A DNA stretch of 64,000 nucleotides from JAIBJN01 sp963847985. GTDB lineage: Bacteria > Actinomycetota > Thermoleophilia > Gaiellales > Gaiellaceae. A program made the position numbers and the translations under genes. The notes beneath the pieces were generated by a model. It saw nothing but the letters and a program-made list of their open reading frames with translations, was not told where the DNA came from and searched no databases. The stretch covers positions 124,001 to 188,000 of the forward strand of contig CAWKBS010000011.1 of the NCBI GenBank assembly GCA_963847985.1, read 5' to 3'. This document shows positions 23,830-31,717 of the stretch, piece by piece; positions within the stretch are counted from its first letter, which is position 1; every line of letters begins with the position of its first letter.

Positions 23830-25895
23830 GCGCCGCGCCGGTTGCAGCGGGGGCGCCCGCGCTCGAGCTCGAAGACCTCGGCGTCGCCTTCAGCGTGCGC
23901 GGCCGCTGGCTCCAGGTCCTCCGCGGCGTGTCGCTCACGATCGCGCCGGGCGAGTCCTACGGGCTCGTCGGCGAGTCGGGCTGCGGCAAGTCGACGACCG
24001 CGCTCACCGTGATGCGCTACCTCCCGCGCAACGGCCGCGTCACGGGCGGTGCCGTTCGGGTGGGCGGCGCCGACCTGCTGGCGTTGTCCGAGCGGGAGGT
24101 GCGGCGGTACCGCGCTCGGACCGCGTCGATGGTCTACCAGAACCCCGGTGCTGCGCTCAATCCCACGCTCCGCGTCGGCGACCAGGTCGCCGAGGCGTTC
24201 ACCGCGGCCGGCCAGCCCGCCGCGGAGGCCCCCGACCGCGCCCGTGAGCTCCTCGCCCGTGTCCAGATCGCAGACCCGGCGAGCGTGATGCGCCGCTACC
24301 CCCACCAGCTCTCCGGCGGGATGCAGCAGCGCGCTCTCATCGCGATGGCGCTCGCCTCGGACCCGGCCCTCCTCGTCCTGGACGAGCCGACCACGGGCCT
24401 CGACGCGACCGTGGAGGCGGAGGTGCTCGACCTCGTCGCGATCCTGCGCGCGGAGCTGGGCACGAGCATTCTCTTCATCAGCCACAACCTCGCAGTCGTG
24501 CGGCGGATGTGCGACCGGGTGGGCGTGCTGTACGCCGGGCGGCTGGTCGAGGAGGGCCCGGCCGAGGAGCTGTTCCGCGACCCGCGCCACCCGTACACGG
24601 TCGGGCTGCTGCGCTGCCTGCCGCGAAGCGGAGCGGGCAAGGACGAGCGCCGTCTGGACACGATCCCGGGGCTCCTCCCCACTCTCGGCGCCGACCTTCC
24701 CGGCTGCGTCTTCGCCGACCGCTGCGGCCTCGTCCGGGAGGTCTGCCGGGAAGAGGAGCCGCCGCTCCATCCAGTCACTCCGGGGCGGGTGAGCCGCTGC
24801 CACTTCTGGCAGGACGCGCACGAGCTCCCCCACACCGGGGAGGGGCGGTCCGCTGGTACCGCGGTCGCGGGCTTCCCTCGGTCGCCGGCTCTGGCGATCG
24901 CCGACGCTGCAAAGACGTTCCGCCAGGATCGCCACGACGTCCGAGCACTCGCCGGCGTCTCCCTCTCCGTCGGCACCGGCGAGACGCTCGGCCTGGTCGG
25001 CGAGTCCGGGAGCGGGAAGACCACGCTCGCCCGCATCCTGCTCGGCCTCACGACGCCCGACGCCGGCGCCCTGATCGAGCTCGACGGGAAGGCCCTGGCG
25101 CCGGCGCTCGGGTCACGCACGACCGACGAGGTCCGGGCGCTCCAGATCGTCTTCCAGAACCCCGACTCGGCGCTCAACCGTCGCTTCGCGGCGCGGCGGA
25201 TCCTCGCGCGCGCATTGACGAAGCTCGTCGGCCTCCGCGGCCGGGCGCGGGACGAGCGCGTCCGCGAGCTCGCGCGCGCGGTCCGCTTCGACGAGCGCCT
25301 CCTTCCCGCGCGGCCCGCCCAACTCTCGGGCGGCCTCAAGCAGCGGGTGGCCATCGCGCGGGCGTTCGCCGGCGAGCCGCGCGTCGTCGTCTGCGACGAG
25401 CCGACCTCGGCCCTCGACGTGTCCGTGCAGGCGGCGATCCTCAACCTCCTCGTCGACCTCCAGGAGGAGCAGGGCGTCTCCTACCTCTTCATCTCCCACG
25501 ACCTCGGCGTCGTCCGCTACCTGGCCGACCGGATCGCCGTCCTCTACCTCGGCCGCGTCATGGAGCTCGGCGAGGCCGCAACCGTCTTCGCGGCCCCGCA
25601 TCACCCCTATACGGAGGCGCTGCTCTCGGCCGTGCCCGCGCTCGACGGCGACGAGCGCCCCCGCATCCGCCTCGAGGGCGAGATTCCGAGCGCAGCCGAC
25701 CCGCCGTCGGGCTGCGTCTTCCACACGCGGTGCCCGCGCAAGCTCGGCGCCGTGTGCGAGGAGGAGGAGCCGCCGCTCGCGGAGGTCGAGCCCGGCCACG
25801 CGCTGCGCTGCCACATTCCACTCGAGGAGCTTCGGCGCCTCCAGGTTTCCCCGCCGGGGCCCTCGACCGGGCCGCCGCCCCGCTCGACGCCCTGA
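23826..25895 (+). CDS. Fused DppD-DppF ABC importer ATPase
   Basis: A 689-residue protein holding both ATPase subunits of a peptide importer. Domain 1 has Walker A GESGCGKST, Q-loop YQNPGAALNP, signature LSGGMQQR and Walker B LLVLDEPTTGLD, then the oligopeptide-type C-terminal Cys cluster (GCVFADRCGL, VCREEEPP). Domain 2 repeats this: GESGSGKTT, FQNPDSALN, LSGGLKQR, VVVCDEPTSALD and a second Cys cluster (GCVFHTRCPRK, CEEEEPP) that may bind an Fe-S centre. ATG overlaps the DppC stop (ATGA). Fusion fixes a 1:1 ratio of the two ATPases. Confidence 0.9.
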   Translation: MSAAPVAAGAPALELEDLGVAFSVRGRWLQVLRGVSLTIAPGESYGLVGESGCGKSTTALTVMRYLPRNGRVTGGAVRVGGADLLALSEREVRRYRARTASMVYQNPGAALNPTLRVGDQVAEAFTAAGQPAAEAPDRARELLARVQIADPASVMRRYPHQLSGGMQQRALIAMALASDPALLVLDEPTTGLDATVEAEVLDLVAILRAELGTSILFISHNLAVVRRMCDRVGVLYAGRLVEEGPAEELFRDPRHPYTVGLLRCLPRSGAGKDERRLDTIPGLLPTLGADLPGCVFADRCGLVREVCREEEPPLHPVTPGRVSRCHFWQDAHELPHTGEGRSAGTAVAGFPRSPALAIADAAKTFRQDRHDVRALAGVSLSVGTGETLGLVGESGSGKTTLARILLGLTTPDAGALIELDGKALAPALGSRTTDEVRALQIVFQNPDSALNRRFAARRILARALTKLVGLRGRARDERVRELARAVRFDERLLPARPAQLSGGLKQRVAIARAFAGEPRVVVCDEPTSALDVSVQAAILNLLVDLQEEQGVSYLFISHDLGVVRYLADRIAVLYLGRVMELGEAATVFAAPHHPYTEALLSAVPALDGDERPRIRLEGEIPSAADPPSGCVFHTRCPRKLGAVCEEEEPPLAEVEPGHALRCHIPLEELRRLQVSPPGPSTGPPPRSTP

Positions 25896-25923
25896 GTCTC
25901 CAGGGGCACCCCGGCCCACCACC

Positions 25924-25982
25924 CGCTTTCGAGCCTAACGGCAAATTCCGCGCGCGTGGGGCGCAGAATCGTGCCGGAAGCG
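25924..25982. repeat. Dispersed intergenic element, copy A
   Basis: This ~57-base segment shares CGCTTtCGAsCCTAACG and GGCGCA..A.TCGTGCCGGAAG with copy C at 31018-31075, and a looser match with copies B and D. Read on the minus strand it presents TAGGCT as a -10-like box. Here no minus-strand gene lies directly downstream (it would read into the ATPase gene antisense), so a promoter role is less clear than for the other copies. Confidence 0.5.
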
Positions 25983-26024
25983 TGTCAATCCGGGCGGCGC
26001 GTCCGTCGACCATAGAATCGCGCC

Positions 26025-26192
26025 GTGCGCGCTGCCGCCCTCCGCGAGATCGGCCGGCCCTTGAGCCTCGGGGACGTGGACCTCGCCGACCCGGATGCGC
26101 TCGTCAGCCGCGGGTTCGAGTTCGACGAGATCAACAACGCGTTCGACGCCACGAACGCCGGCGAGGTCGCCCGCGGAATGGTCCGCTTCTGA
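26025..26192 (+). pseudogene. Remnant of a zinc alcohol dehydrogenase with the middle deleted
   Basis: A 55-codon open frame (GTG start). Its first half, RAAALREIGRPLSLGDVDLA, reads like the extreme N-terminus of NAD-dependent zinc alcohol dehydrogenases. Its second half, LVSRGFEFDEINNAFDA followed by GEVARGMVRF, reads like the extreme C-terminus of the same family. Some 280-300 codons, including zinc ligands and the Rossmann fold, are missing, with the frame kept. It cannot be an active dehydrogenase. It stops 10 bases before the dehydratase start. Either a true internal deletion or an assembly collapse could explain it. Confidence 0.65.
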
Positions 26193-26202
26193 GGCCGCCC
26201 CG

Positions 26203-27120
26203 ATGACGTCGCCGCCCACCCCGCTGGAAACGGCCCCGGCATCGCTTGCGGGCGTCGAACGTGCGCTTCTCCTGAAGAGGGAGGACGTCCACGAGCTCGG
26301 CGCGTTCAAGTGGCGCGGGGCCCTGCCGGTCCTGACCGCCTACCGGGATCGAGGCGCGTCCGCGGTCGTGACCGCCTCGACGGGGAACCATGGCGCCGCG
26401 ACGGCCTGGGCCGCCGCTCGGCTCGGGCTTCGCGCGGTCGTCTATGCACCCAAGGGCGCCGCCCAGGCGAAGCTCGCCCTCGTCGAAGGGCTCGGCGCCG
26501 AGACCCGGCTCGTCGGGGCAGACCTGGACGAGGCGAAGGACGCAGCCCGCGCGCACGCCGCCGACAACGAGCTCCCGTTCTTCGAGGACGGCGCCGAGGC
26601 GCTGCAGTACGACGGCTACGGCACGATCGCCGCCGAGATCCTCGACCAGCTCGACGAGCCCCCGGCGGCAGTCGTCGTTCCCGTCGGGAACGGCGCGCTG
26701 CTGGGGGGCATCGGCATGCGCCTGGGCTCGAGGGCGCCCGACACCCTTCGGATCGGCGTGGCGGCCAAGGAGGCCCCCGTGATGGCCGAATGCTGGCAGG
26801 CAGGCGCTCTCGTGACCAGCGATCGCTCGGCAACCTTCGCCGACGGGCTGGCCGTTCGCGTGGCCATCCCGCTCGCCGTCGACGTGCTCGGCGAGGTAGC
26901 GAGCAGGATGCTGCTCGTCTCCGAACGTGGGATCGCAGAGGCGGTCGGCCGGTACGCCGCCGCCGGCCTCCGGGTCGAGGGAGCCGCCGGCGCGGCGCTG
27001 GCCGCCCTCCCGCAGCTCGACGACGTCGACGGAACCATCGTCCTGATCGTGACGGGCCGCAACATCGACGACGAGCTGCACGCGAGGGCCCGCGAGCGGC
27101 CGGAGTCCTTCCCCGACTGA
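26203..27120 (+). CDS. PLP-dependent threonine/serine dehydratase
   Basis: A 305-residue fold-type II PLP enzyme. The Schiff-base lysine is in LGAFKWRGAL, following LLLKREDVHE; ASTGNHGAATAWAAARLG is the phosphate/substrate loop, and VPVGNGALLGG is the PLP-phosphate glycine loop. It deaminates threonine or serine to the 2-keto acid. No C-terminal ACT regulatory domain is present, so it is of the catabolic, non-feedback type. The start is ATG 26203; the upstream in-frame stretch overlaps the dehydrogenase remnant. It converges with dprA across 21 bases. Confidence 0.9.
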   Translation: MTSPPTPLETAPASLAGVERALLLKREDVHELGAFKWRGALPVLTAYRDRGASAVVTASTGNHGAATAWAAARLGLRAVVYAPKGAAQAKLALVEGLGAETRLVGADLDEAKDAARAHAADNELPFFEDGAEALQYDGYGTIAAEILDQLDEPPAAVVVPVGNGALLGGIGMRLGSRAPDTLRIGVAAKEAPVMAECWQAGALVTSDRSATFADGLAVRVAIPLAVDVLGEVASRMLLVSERGIAEAVGRYAAAGLRVEGAAGAALAALPQLDDVDGTIVLIVTGRNIDDELHARARERPESFPD

Positions 27121-27141
27121 CTCGATCAGAGCGCCTGGATG

Positions 27142-28020
27142 TCAGCCGGCCGTCGGTGGACCGCGGCCCGCTGTCGCCCGACGGTACCGGCCCTCACCCT
27201 GGCTGACGAGGCCCGCCAGCTCGAGCTCGGTCAGCGCGACGGCGACCTCTGCGCTCCCGACGCCGGTCCCGTGGGAGATCTCGTCGAGCGACGCTGCCCC
27301 GGCCACGAGGAACGCGAGAACTGCCTCGGCCTCGGTCGAAAGGCCAGCCGGCGGCTTCGCCGGCGTCGCCTCGACCCCGAGCACCTCGAGGACGTCGTCT
27401 ACGGCCAGCATCGGGGCGGCTCCCTGGCGAATGAGGTCGTTCGTTCCCTTCGAGAGCCCCGACGTGATCTCACCGGGAACGGCGAACACGTCCCGCCCCA
27501 GCTCGAGGGCGAAGTCCGCCGTGATGAGCGCGCCCGAGCGCTCGCGTGCCTCCACCACGACGGTCGCCCCGGCGAGCCCGGCGACGATCCGATTTCGCGC
27601 CGGGAAACGCCACGGCGCAGGTTCGACTCCGGGCGGGTACTCCGAGACGACGAGGCCGCTCTCGACGATGCGGCCGGCAAGCTGGGCGTGCGCGCGAGGA
27701 TAGTCCCGGTCGATGCCGCACCCGAGCACGGCCACCGTGAGCCCGCCGGCAGCGAGGGCGCCTCGATGCGCCTCACCGTCGATGCCGCGCGCCAGGCCGC
27801 TCACGACGACGATCCCCGCGGCTGCGAGATCGCGGGCGAGCTCGCGGGCGACCTGGGCTCCGTACGGGGAGCAGCTACGAGCTCCCACAACGGCGACAGC
27901 GGGACGCGACAGAGCCTCCACCGGCCCGCCGCGGTGGTAGAGCCGAGCCGGAGGGTCGTGGAGCTCGGCCAGCAGCGGCGGATAGCCGGGGCGCCCTCTC
28001 GCGATCGTGGGGTAGTTCAC
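27142..28020 (-). CDS. dprA: DNA processing protein DprA
   Basis: A 292-residue DprA/Smf protein, which loads RecA on incoming single-stranded DNA in natural transformation. The Rossmann-like core is clear: VAVVGARSCSPYG, VVSGLARGIDGEAHRGAL, VLGCGIDRDYPRAH, SEYPPGVEPAPWRFPARNRI and GALITADFALELGRDVFAVPG. A C-terminal winged-helix-like region follows (EAVLAFLVAGAASLDEI). The GTG start overlaps the comM stop by 4 bases, so it is coupled to comM. Gene order comM-dprA is common in bacteria. Confidence 0.95.
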   Translation of the reverse strand: MNYPTIARGRPGYPPLLAELHDPPARLYHRGGPVEALSRPAVAVVGARSCSPYGAQVARELARDLAAAGIVVVSGLARGIDGEAHRGALAAGGLTVAVLGCGIDRDYPRAHAQLAGRIVESGLVVSEYPPGVEPAPWRFPARNRIVAGLAGATVVVEARERSGALITADFALELGRDVFAVPGEITSGLSKGTNDLIRQGAAPMLAVDDVLEVLGVEATPAKPPAGLSTEAEAVLAFLVAGAASLDEISHGTGVGSAEVAVALTELELAGLVSQGEGRYRRATAGRGPPTAG

Positions 28021-29474
28021 GGCGAGAGCTCCCGCGGCGCCCGGTACGAGAGCGCCTCGGCGACGTGCTGCGGCTCGATCTCACCCGCGCCGGCCAGCGC
28101 CGCGATGGTCGCCGCAACCCTCGCGACTCGCGCGCGGCCTCGTGCCGAGAGCGGCAGCGTGTCCACAGCGCGGGTGAGCAGGCCGCGCGCGTCGCGCCCG
28201 AGTCGCGGCCTCCCCTCGGACAGCCGCACCGCCCCTTCCTCGACTCGCGAGCGCACCGCTGCAGAGGCTTCCTGCGGCCCGGCGTCGAGCTCTCGACCGC
28301 GAGGCCTCGGCATGTGCACGACCAGGTCGAAGCGGTCGAGCAGCGCCCGCGAGAGCTTCATCCCGTACGCGGCGAGCTTCTGCGAGGAGCACGTGCACTC
28401 GGCCGCGGGATCGCCGCGGGCCCCGCAGGGACACAGATTCATCGTGCCGACGAGGACGAACCGGGCAGGGAACACGGCCTGGCCGGCCGCTCGCGCGACG
28501 GCGACGAACCCCTCCTCGAGCGGCTGGCGCAGCGCCTCGAGAACCGGACGGTGGAACTCCGGCAGCTCGTCGAGCAGGAGGACACCGTGATGCGCCAGGC
28601 TCACCTCGCCGGGGCGCGGCCCCGGGCCGCCCCCGACAACGGCCGCCGTGGACGCCGTGTGGTGGGGAGCCCGGAAGGGTGGATGGTCGACGAGTGGCCG
28701 GTCGGCGGAGAGCAACCCGGCGACCGAATGGATCCTGGTCGCCTCGAGCGATTGGTCGAGAGTCAGGGGCGGGATGACGCCCGGCAGCCGCCGCGCCAGC
28801 ATGGTCTTCCCCGTTCCCGGCGGCCCGGCGAAGAGAATGTTGTGGCGACCCGCGGCGACGATCTCCAGCGCTCGCCGACCGCGCTCCTGCCCGCGCACCT
28901 CGGCGAGATCCGGGCCGGTTCCGTTCGAAGATGACGGCGACGCGGGCACGATCGCCTCGGGTGTGAACCGGCCTCGGAGGTAGGCGCCCGCTTCGGCGAG
29001 ATGACGGAGCGGAACAGGCTCGATTCCGGCCAGCGCCGCCTCGGGAGCCGACTCGTGCGCACAGAGAAGCTTCGGGAGCCCTGCCCGCCGGGCGGCTTCC
29101 GCCGCAACGATCGCGCCGGGCACCGGCCGCAGCCGCCCGTCCAGTGCCAACTCGCCCACCGCCGCGTGCCCGGACAGCGATTCCGGCGGGATCTGCCGCG
29201 AGGCGGCGAGGACGGCCAGGGCGATCGGGAGGTCGTAGCCGGAACCCTCCTTGCGCAGCCCGGCCGGTGCGAGGTTGACCGTGATCCGGCGAACTGGCCA
29301 TTCGAGCTCCGCGCTTGCGATTCCGGATCTGACTCTCTCCTTGGCCTCCTGGCAGGCCTTGTCGGGAAGCCCGACGATCGCGAAGGCCGGGACGCCCCGC
29401 TGGAGATGGGCCTCGACCTCGACGGACCTCGCCTCGAGACCGACGAGAGCATGGGTGACGGCGCGCGCGAGCAC
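28017..29474 (-). CDS. comM: ComM-like Mg-chelatase-family AAA+ ATPase
   Basis: A 485-residue AAA+ helicase-like protein that aids branch migration during transformation. It has an N-terminal Lon-protease-like domain (LPDKACQEAKERVRSGI), Walker A FAGPPGTGKTMLARRLPG, HHTASTAAVVGGG, Walker B GVLLLDELPEF, and a Cys cluster (MNLCPCGARG, CTCS). I set the start at GTG 29474, where VLARAVTHALVGLEA aligns with the usual N-terminus; the -10 box of element D lies 7 bases upstream, implying a leaderless message. The frame opens 9 codons earlier. It is followed by dprA with a 4-base overlap. Confidence 0.92.
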   Translation of the reverse strand: MLARAVTHALVGLEARSVEVEAHLQRGVPAFAIVGLPDKACQEAKERVRSGIASAELEWPVRRITVNLAPAGLRKEGSGYDLPIALAVLAASRQIPPESLSGHAAVGELALDGRLRPVPGAIVAAEAARRAGLPKLLCAHESAPEAALAGIEPVPLRHLAEAGAYLRGRFTPEAIVPASPSSSNGTGPDLAEVRGQERGRRALEIVAAGRHNILFAGPPGTGKTMLARRLPGVIPPLTLDQSLEATRIHSVAGLLSADRPLVDHPPFRAPHHTASTAAVVGGGPGPRPGEVSLAHHGVLLLDELPEFHRPVLEALRQPLEEGFVAVARAAGQAVFPARFVLVGTMNLCPCGARGDPAAECTCSSQKLAAYGMKLSRALLDRFDLVVHMPRPRGRELDAGPQEASAAVRSRVEEGAVRLSEGRPRLGRDARGLLTRAVDTLPLSARGRARVARVAATIAALAGAGEIEPQHVAEALSYRAPRELSP

Positions 29475-29481
29475 TCCCTCG

Positions 29482-29535
29482 AAACTAGGGAACGAGGACA
29501 CACGGGTGGTGCACGGTTTCGCGCCGAGTTCGTGA
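29482..29535 (-). promoter_or_regulatory. Dispersed element copy D, candidate comM promoter
   Basis: On the minus strand it reads GTGCACCACC, 17 bases, then TAGTTT (29482-29487), and 7 bases to the comM GTG. Copy C has GTGCGCCACC, 17 bases and TAGGGT. The shared spacing makes this the best-supported promoter of the element family. Confidence 0.5.
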
Positions 29536-29550
29536 CGATGCGGCTATGAA

Positions 29551-29919
29551 CTACTCGAAAGGAATGCGCTCGATGCGCCGGCCGGACACGGCGACGGCCT
29601 CGAAGCGGACGTCCAGGCCGGCCAGCTCCCGGTGCATTGCCAGCCAGGCCTCGGCTGCACGGCGGATCCGCCGCGCCTTCTCCGGGCCGACGGCCTCCAC
29701 AGGAGCCCCGTACTCGGGGCCGGATCGCGCCTTGACTTCGCAGACCGTCACCGTCCGTCCGCGCCGGACGACGACGTCGAGCTCGTAGCCGCCCGCCCGT
29801 GCGTTCGCAGCCAGGATCCGGTACCCGCGAAGACGGTAGTGGCGGCGGACGCGCCGCTCCGCGTCAGGCCCGAGCGGCCGCCGCGACCTGGTGCCCGGCC
29901 GGGTCCTCGAGCTCCGCAT
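29551..29919 (-). CDS. YraN/UPF0102 endonuclease-like protein
   Basis: A 122-residue restriction-endonuclease-fold protein. The core is LRGYRILAANARAGGYELDVVVRRG and VTVCEVKARSGPEYG: the E-L-D and E-V-K residues form the PD-(D/E)xK site. The usual N-terminal G-x-x-G-E-x-x-A helix is degenerate here (LGPDAERRVRR). The only canonical start before the core is ATG 29919, which overlaps rnhB by 56 bases. Position between rnhB and comM is the standard one in many bacteria. Cellular role is not well established. Confidence 0.82.
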   Translation of the reverse strand: MRSSRTRPGTRSRRPLGPDAERRVRRHYRLRGYRILAANARAGGYELDVVVRRGRTVTVCEVKARSGPEYGAPVEAVGPEKARRIRRAAEAWLAMHRELAGLDVRFEAVAVSGRRIERIPFE

Positions 29920-30547
29920 AGCAGCGTGCGTCGAACGAGCGGCGGTGAATCGCGCTCGGCCCGAGCCGGCGCACGATCGCCGAGTGCCCGGGCGTGATGT
30001 AGCCGACATGCGAGACGAAGTCGTAGCCCGGGTAGACCGCGTCGAAGCGTCTCATCGCGCGGTCGCGGACGACCTTCGCCACGATCGACGCGGCGGCGAT
30101 CGCCGCGCTTTTCGTGTCACCGTCGACGACCGCCTGGTGCGGCGGCGCGAGCGGCCCGAGCCGAAAGCCGTCGACGAGGCACACCTCGGCAGGAGGGGCG
30201 AGCGCCGCCAGCGCCTCCCGCAGACCGCGGAGGTTCGAGCGGTGCAGGCCGTCGCGGTCGATGGCGCCCGACGGGATGACGCGCACGGCGATCCGCGTCG
30301 CGCAGCGCGCCACCGCGCGAAAGAGCTCCTCGCGCTGGTCGGGGTCGACCTGCTTCGAGTCGTTGAGGAGCGCGAGCGGGCGGACGGCATGGTCGCGCAG
30401 CCGCTCGTAGTCGAGGAGCACGCCGGCGGTGACGAGCGGCCCCGCCAGGCTCCCCCTGCCGGCCTCGTCCGCGCCCGCGACGAAGCGGACGCCGAGGCGG
30501 CGGTCGAAGGCGAGGAGCTTGCGGCCCGGACGGCGGATGGACGCCAC
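29864..30547 (-). CDS. rnhB: Ribonuclease HII
   Basis: A 227-residue RNase HII, which cuts RNA in RNA-DNA hybrids and removes misincorporated ribonucleotides. The metal-binding acids are in VAGADEAGRGSLAGPLV (Asp-Glu-Gly) and CLVDGFRLG, with KSAAIAAASIVAKVVRDRAM and YDFVSHVGYITPGHSAIV downstream. GTG start at 30547; the 17-base gap to rplS fits the conserved rplS-rnhB-yraN order. Its 3' end overlaps yraN. Confidence 0.95.
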   Translation of the reverse strand: MASIRRPGRKLLAFDRRLGVRFVAGADEAGRGSLAGPLVTAGVLLDYERLRDHAVRPLALLNDSKQVDPDQREELFRAVARCATRIAVRVIPSGAIDRDGLHRSNLRGLREALAALAPPAEVCLVDGFRLGPLAPPHQAVVDGDTKSAAIAAASIVAKVVRDRAMRRFDAVYPGYDFVSHVGYITPGHSAIVRRLGPSAIHRRSFDARCYAELEDPAGHQVAAAARA

Positions 30548-30564
30548 GGGCGCGAGGATAGCGC

Positions 30565-30915
30565 CTAGGTCCGCTGCTTCTCGCGGACGCGCGCCTTCTT
30601 GCCCACTTTCGATCGCAAGTAGTAGAGCTTGGCGCGGTTGACGTCGCCGATGGCGACGACCTCGATCTTCTCGATCTTGGGCGAGTGGAGCGGGAACGTC
30701 CGCTCGACCCCGACGCCGAAGGAGTTCTTGCGCACGGTGAAGGTCTCCCGCGCGCCGGCGCCCTGGCGCTTGATGACGATGCCCTCGAAGACCTGGACGC
30801 GACGCCGCTGGCCCTCGATCACCTGGAAGTGGACGCGAACCGTGTCGCCCGCCTTGAACTGCGGTACGTCGTCGCGGAGCTGCTTGCGCTCGAGGATGTC
30901 GATCGGGGTGGTCAT
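30565..30915 (-). CDS. rplS: 50S ribosomal protein L19
   Basis: A 116-residue L19 that sits at the 30S-50S interface. Typical motifs: FKAGDTVRVHFQVIEGQRRR, VQVFEGIVIKRQG, FTVRKNSFGVGVERTFP and KLYYLRSKVGKKARV. ATG start. A TAGCAT -10-like box (30946-30951 complement) lies 30 bases upstream, and the more distal element C lies about 105 bases upstream, so two promoters are possible. Upstream DNA is rich in short palindromes. Confidence 0.97.
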   Translation of the reverse strand: MTTPIDILERKQLRDDVPQFKAGDTVRVHFQVIEGQRRRVQVFEGIVIKRQGAGARETFTVRKNSFGVGVERTFPLHSPKIEKIEVVAIGDVNRAKLYYLRSKVGKKARVREKQRT

Positions 30916-30981
30916 GAAAACAGCGGCCGTGGAGGCCGCGCGGCAATGCTAGCGGAAGCGTCTCTGTCCCGGGCGCCCGAC

Positions 30982-31019
30982 GGACGCGTCCAAAACGGAC
31001 GGTTCGGGGGGCCCCCCCG
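30982..31019 (-). promoter_or_regulatory. Palindrome-rich rplS leader
   Basis: If transcription starts at element C, a ~105-base leader precedes rplS. It contains GGACGCGTCC (30982-30991), CGTCC/GGACG around TTTT, and a GGGGGGCCCCCCC block (31006-31018). This could fold into one or more hairpins near the 5' end. Autoregulation by L19 is only a guess. Confidence 0.35.
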
Positions 31020-31075
31020 CTTCGACCCTAACGAGAATAAGCACGCAGGTGGCGCACGATTCGTGCCGGAAGGCG
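31018..31075 (-). promoter_or_regulatory. Dispersed element copy C, candidate distal rplS promoter
   Basis: Minus-strand reading: GTGCGCCACC, a 17-base spacer, and TAGGGT (31025-31030). It shares both ends almost exactly with copy A and the -35-like block and spacing with copy D. It lies just after the lepB stop and points at rplS. Confidence 0.45.
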
Positions 31076-31108
31076 CACGGCCTTGCACCGATTCGCCATC
31101 GCCCGGCC

Positions 31109-31645
31109 CTACTGGAAGCCGAGCCGCCGAACGGGCCAGTAGCGGGCGAACACCGGACCGATGAGGTTCTCGCGCGGCACGGTCCCCCACTCCCGGCTGT
31201 CGCAGGACTGGAAGCGGTTGTCGCCCATCATGAAGTACTCCCCCTCCGGCACCGTGACCGGGCCGAAGTTCTCGCCGACCTCGCCGCCGTAGACGTAGGG
31301 CTCCGGCAGCGGCTCCTCGTTCAGGTAGAGCTGCCCGTCGCGGATCTCGATCGTGTCGCCCGGGAGGCCGACCAGGCGCTTGACGAAGACGTCGCCCGGC
31401 CCGGGGCACAGCTCGGTGGCCATCGGCGGCGTGTGGAAGACGACGATGTCGCCGCGATCGGGGTCCGTGAAGCGGTAGACGAAGCGATTCGCCAGCACGC
31501 GATCGGACGTTCCGGCCTGGCAGCCCGGCTCGGCCACGGCACAATGGAGCGTCGGCTCCATCGACGCGGACGGAATCCGGTACGGGTTCACGATCCACGC
31601 CTTGATGGCGAGGACTGCCGCGATCGCGACCGCGATCGTCACCAC
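31109..31645 (-). CDS. lepB: Signal peptidase I, second copy (start unresolved)
   Basis: Type I signal peptidase, which cleaves Sec and Tat signal peptides outside the membrane. The catalytic Ser is in IPSASMEPTLH and the Lys in VFVKRLVGLPGD; the box EYFMMGDNRFQSCDSREWG is typical. It is closely similar to the neighbour upstream. The first canonical start is GTG 31645, but homology with the first copy continues about 9 residues further (SLPAPWPTLIDW), back to the in-frame TAG that ends the first copy; no ATG, GTG or TTG lies there. A non-standard start, coupling, or an uncorrected base error are all possible. Confidence 0.88.
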   Translation of the reverse strand: MVTIAVAIAAVLAIKAWIVNPYRIPSASMEPTLHCAVAEPGCQAGTSDRVLANRFVYRFTDPDRGDIVVFHTPPMATELCPGPGDVFVKRLVGLPGDTIEIRDGQLYLNEEPLPEPYVYGGEVGENFGPVTVPEGEYFMMGDNRFQSCDSREWGTVPRENLIGPVFARYWPVRRLGFQ

Positions 31646-31717
31646 CCAGTCGATGAGCGTCGGCCAGGGGGCGGGAAGCGACTCGAGCTTGCCTCGGAGG
31701 AAGACGACCTCCTCGGA

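Noticed and set aside
22950..25895. 980-residue permease-ATPase fusion
   Set aside because: Artefact of the frame lesion in dppC: the segment between the permease and the ATPase is Arg/His-rich nonsense, while the other frame gives proper DppC sequence and a stop overlapping the ATPase ATG.
25924..25982. Element A as a promoter for the plus-strand dehydrogenase remnant
   Set aside because: Its -10-like box is on the minus strand; in the plus orientation no TAnnnT box at a suitable distance from 26025 is found.
27600..27640. GGTTCGACTCC, resembling a tRNA T-arm
   Set aside because: It lies inside dprA in a conserved protein segment (PPGVEPAPWRFPARNR on the minus strand). No acceptor or anticodon stems can be built around it.
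31006..31018. GGGGGGCCCCCCC as an intrinsic terminator after lepB
   Set aside because: No T-run follows on either strand and the dyad has no loop; it is better read as part of the rplS leader.
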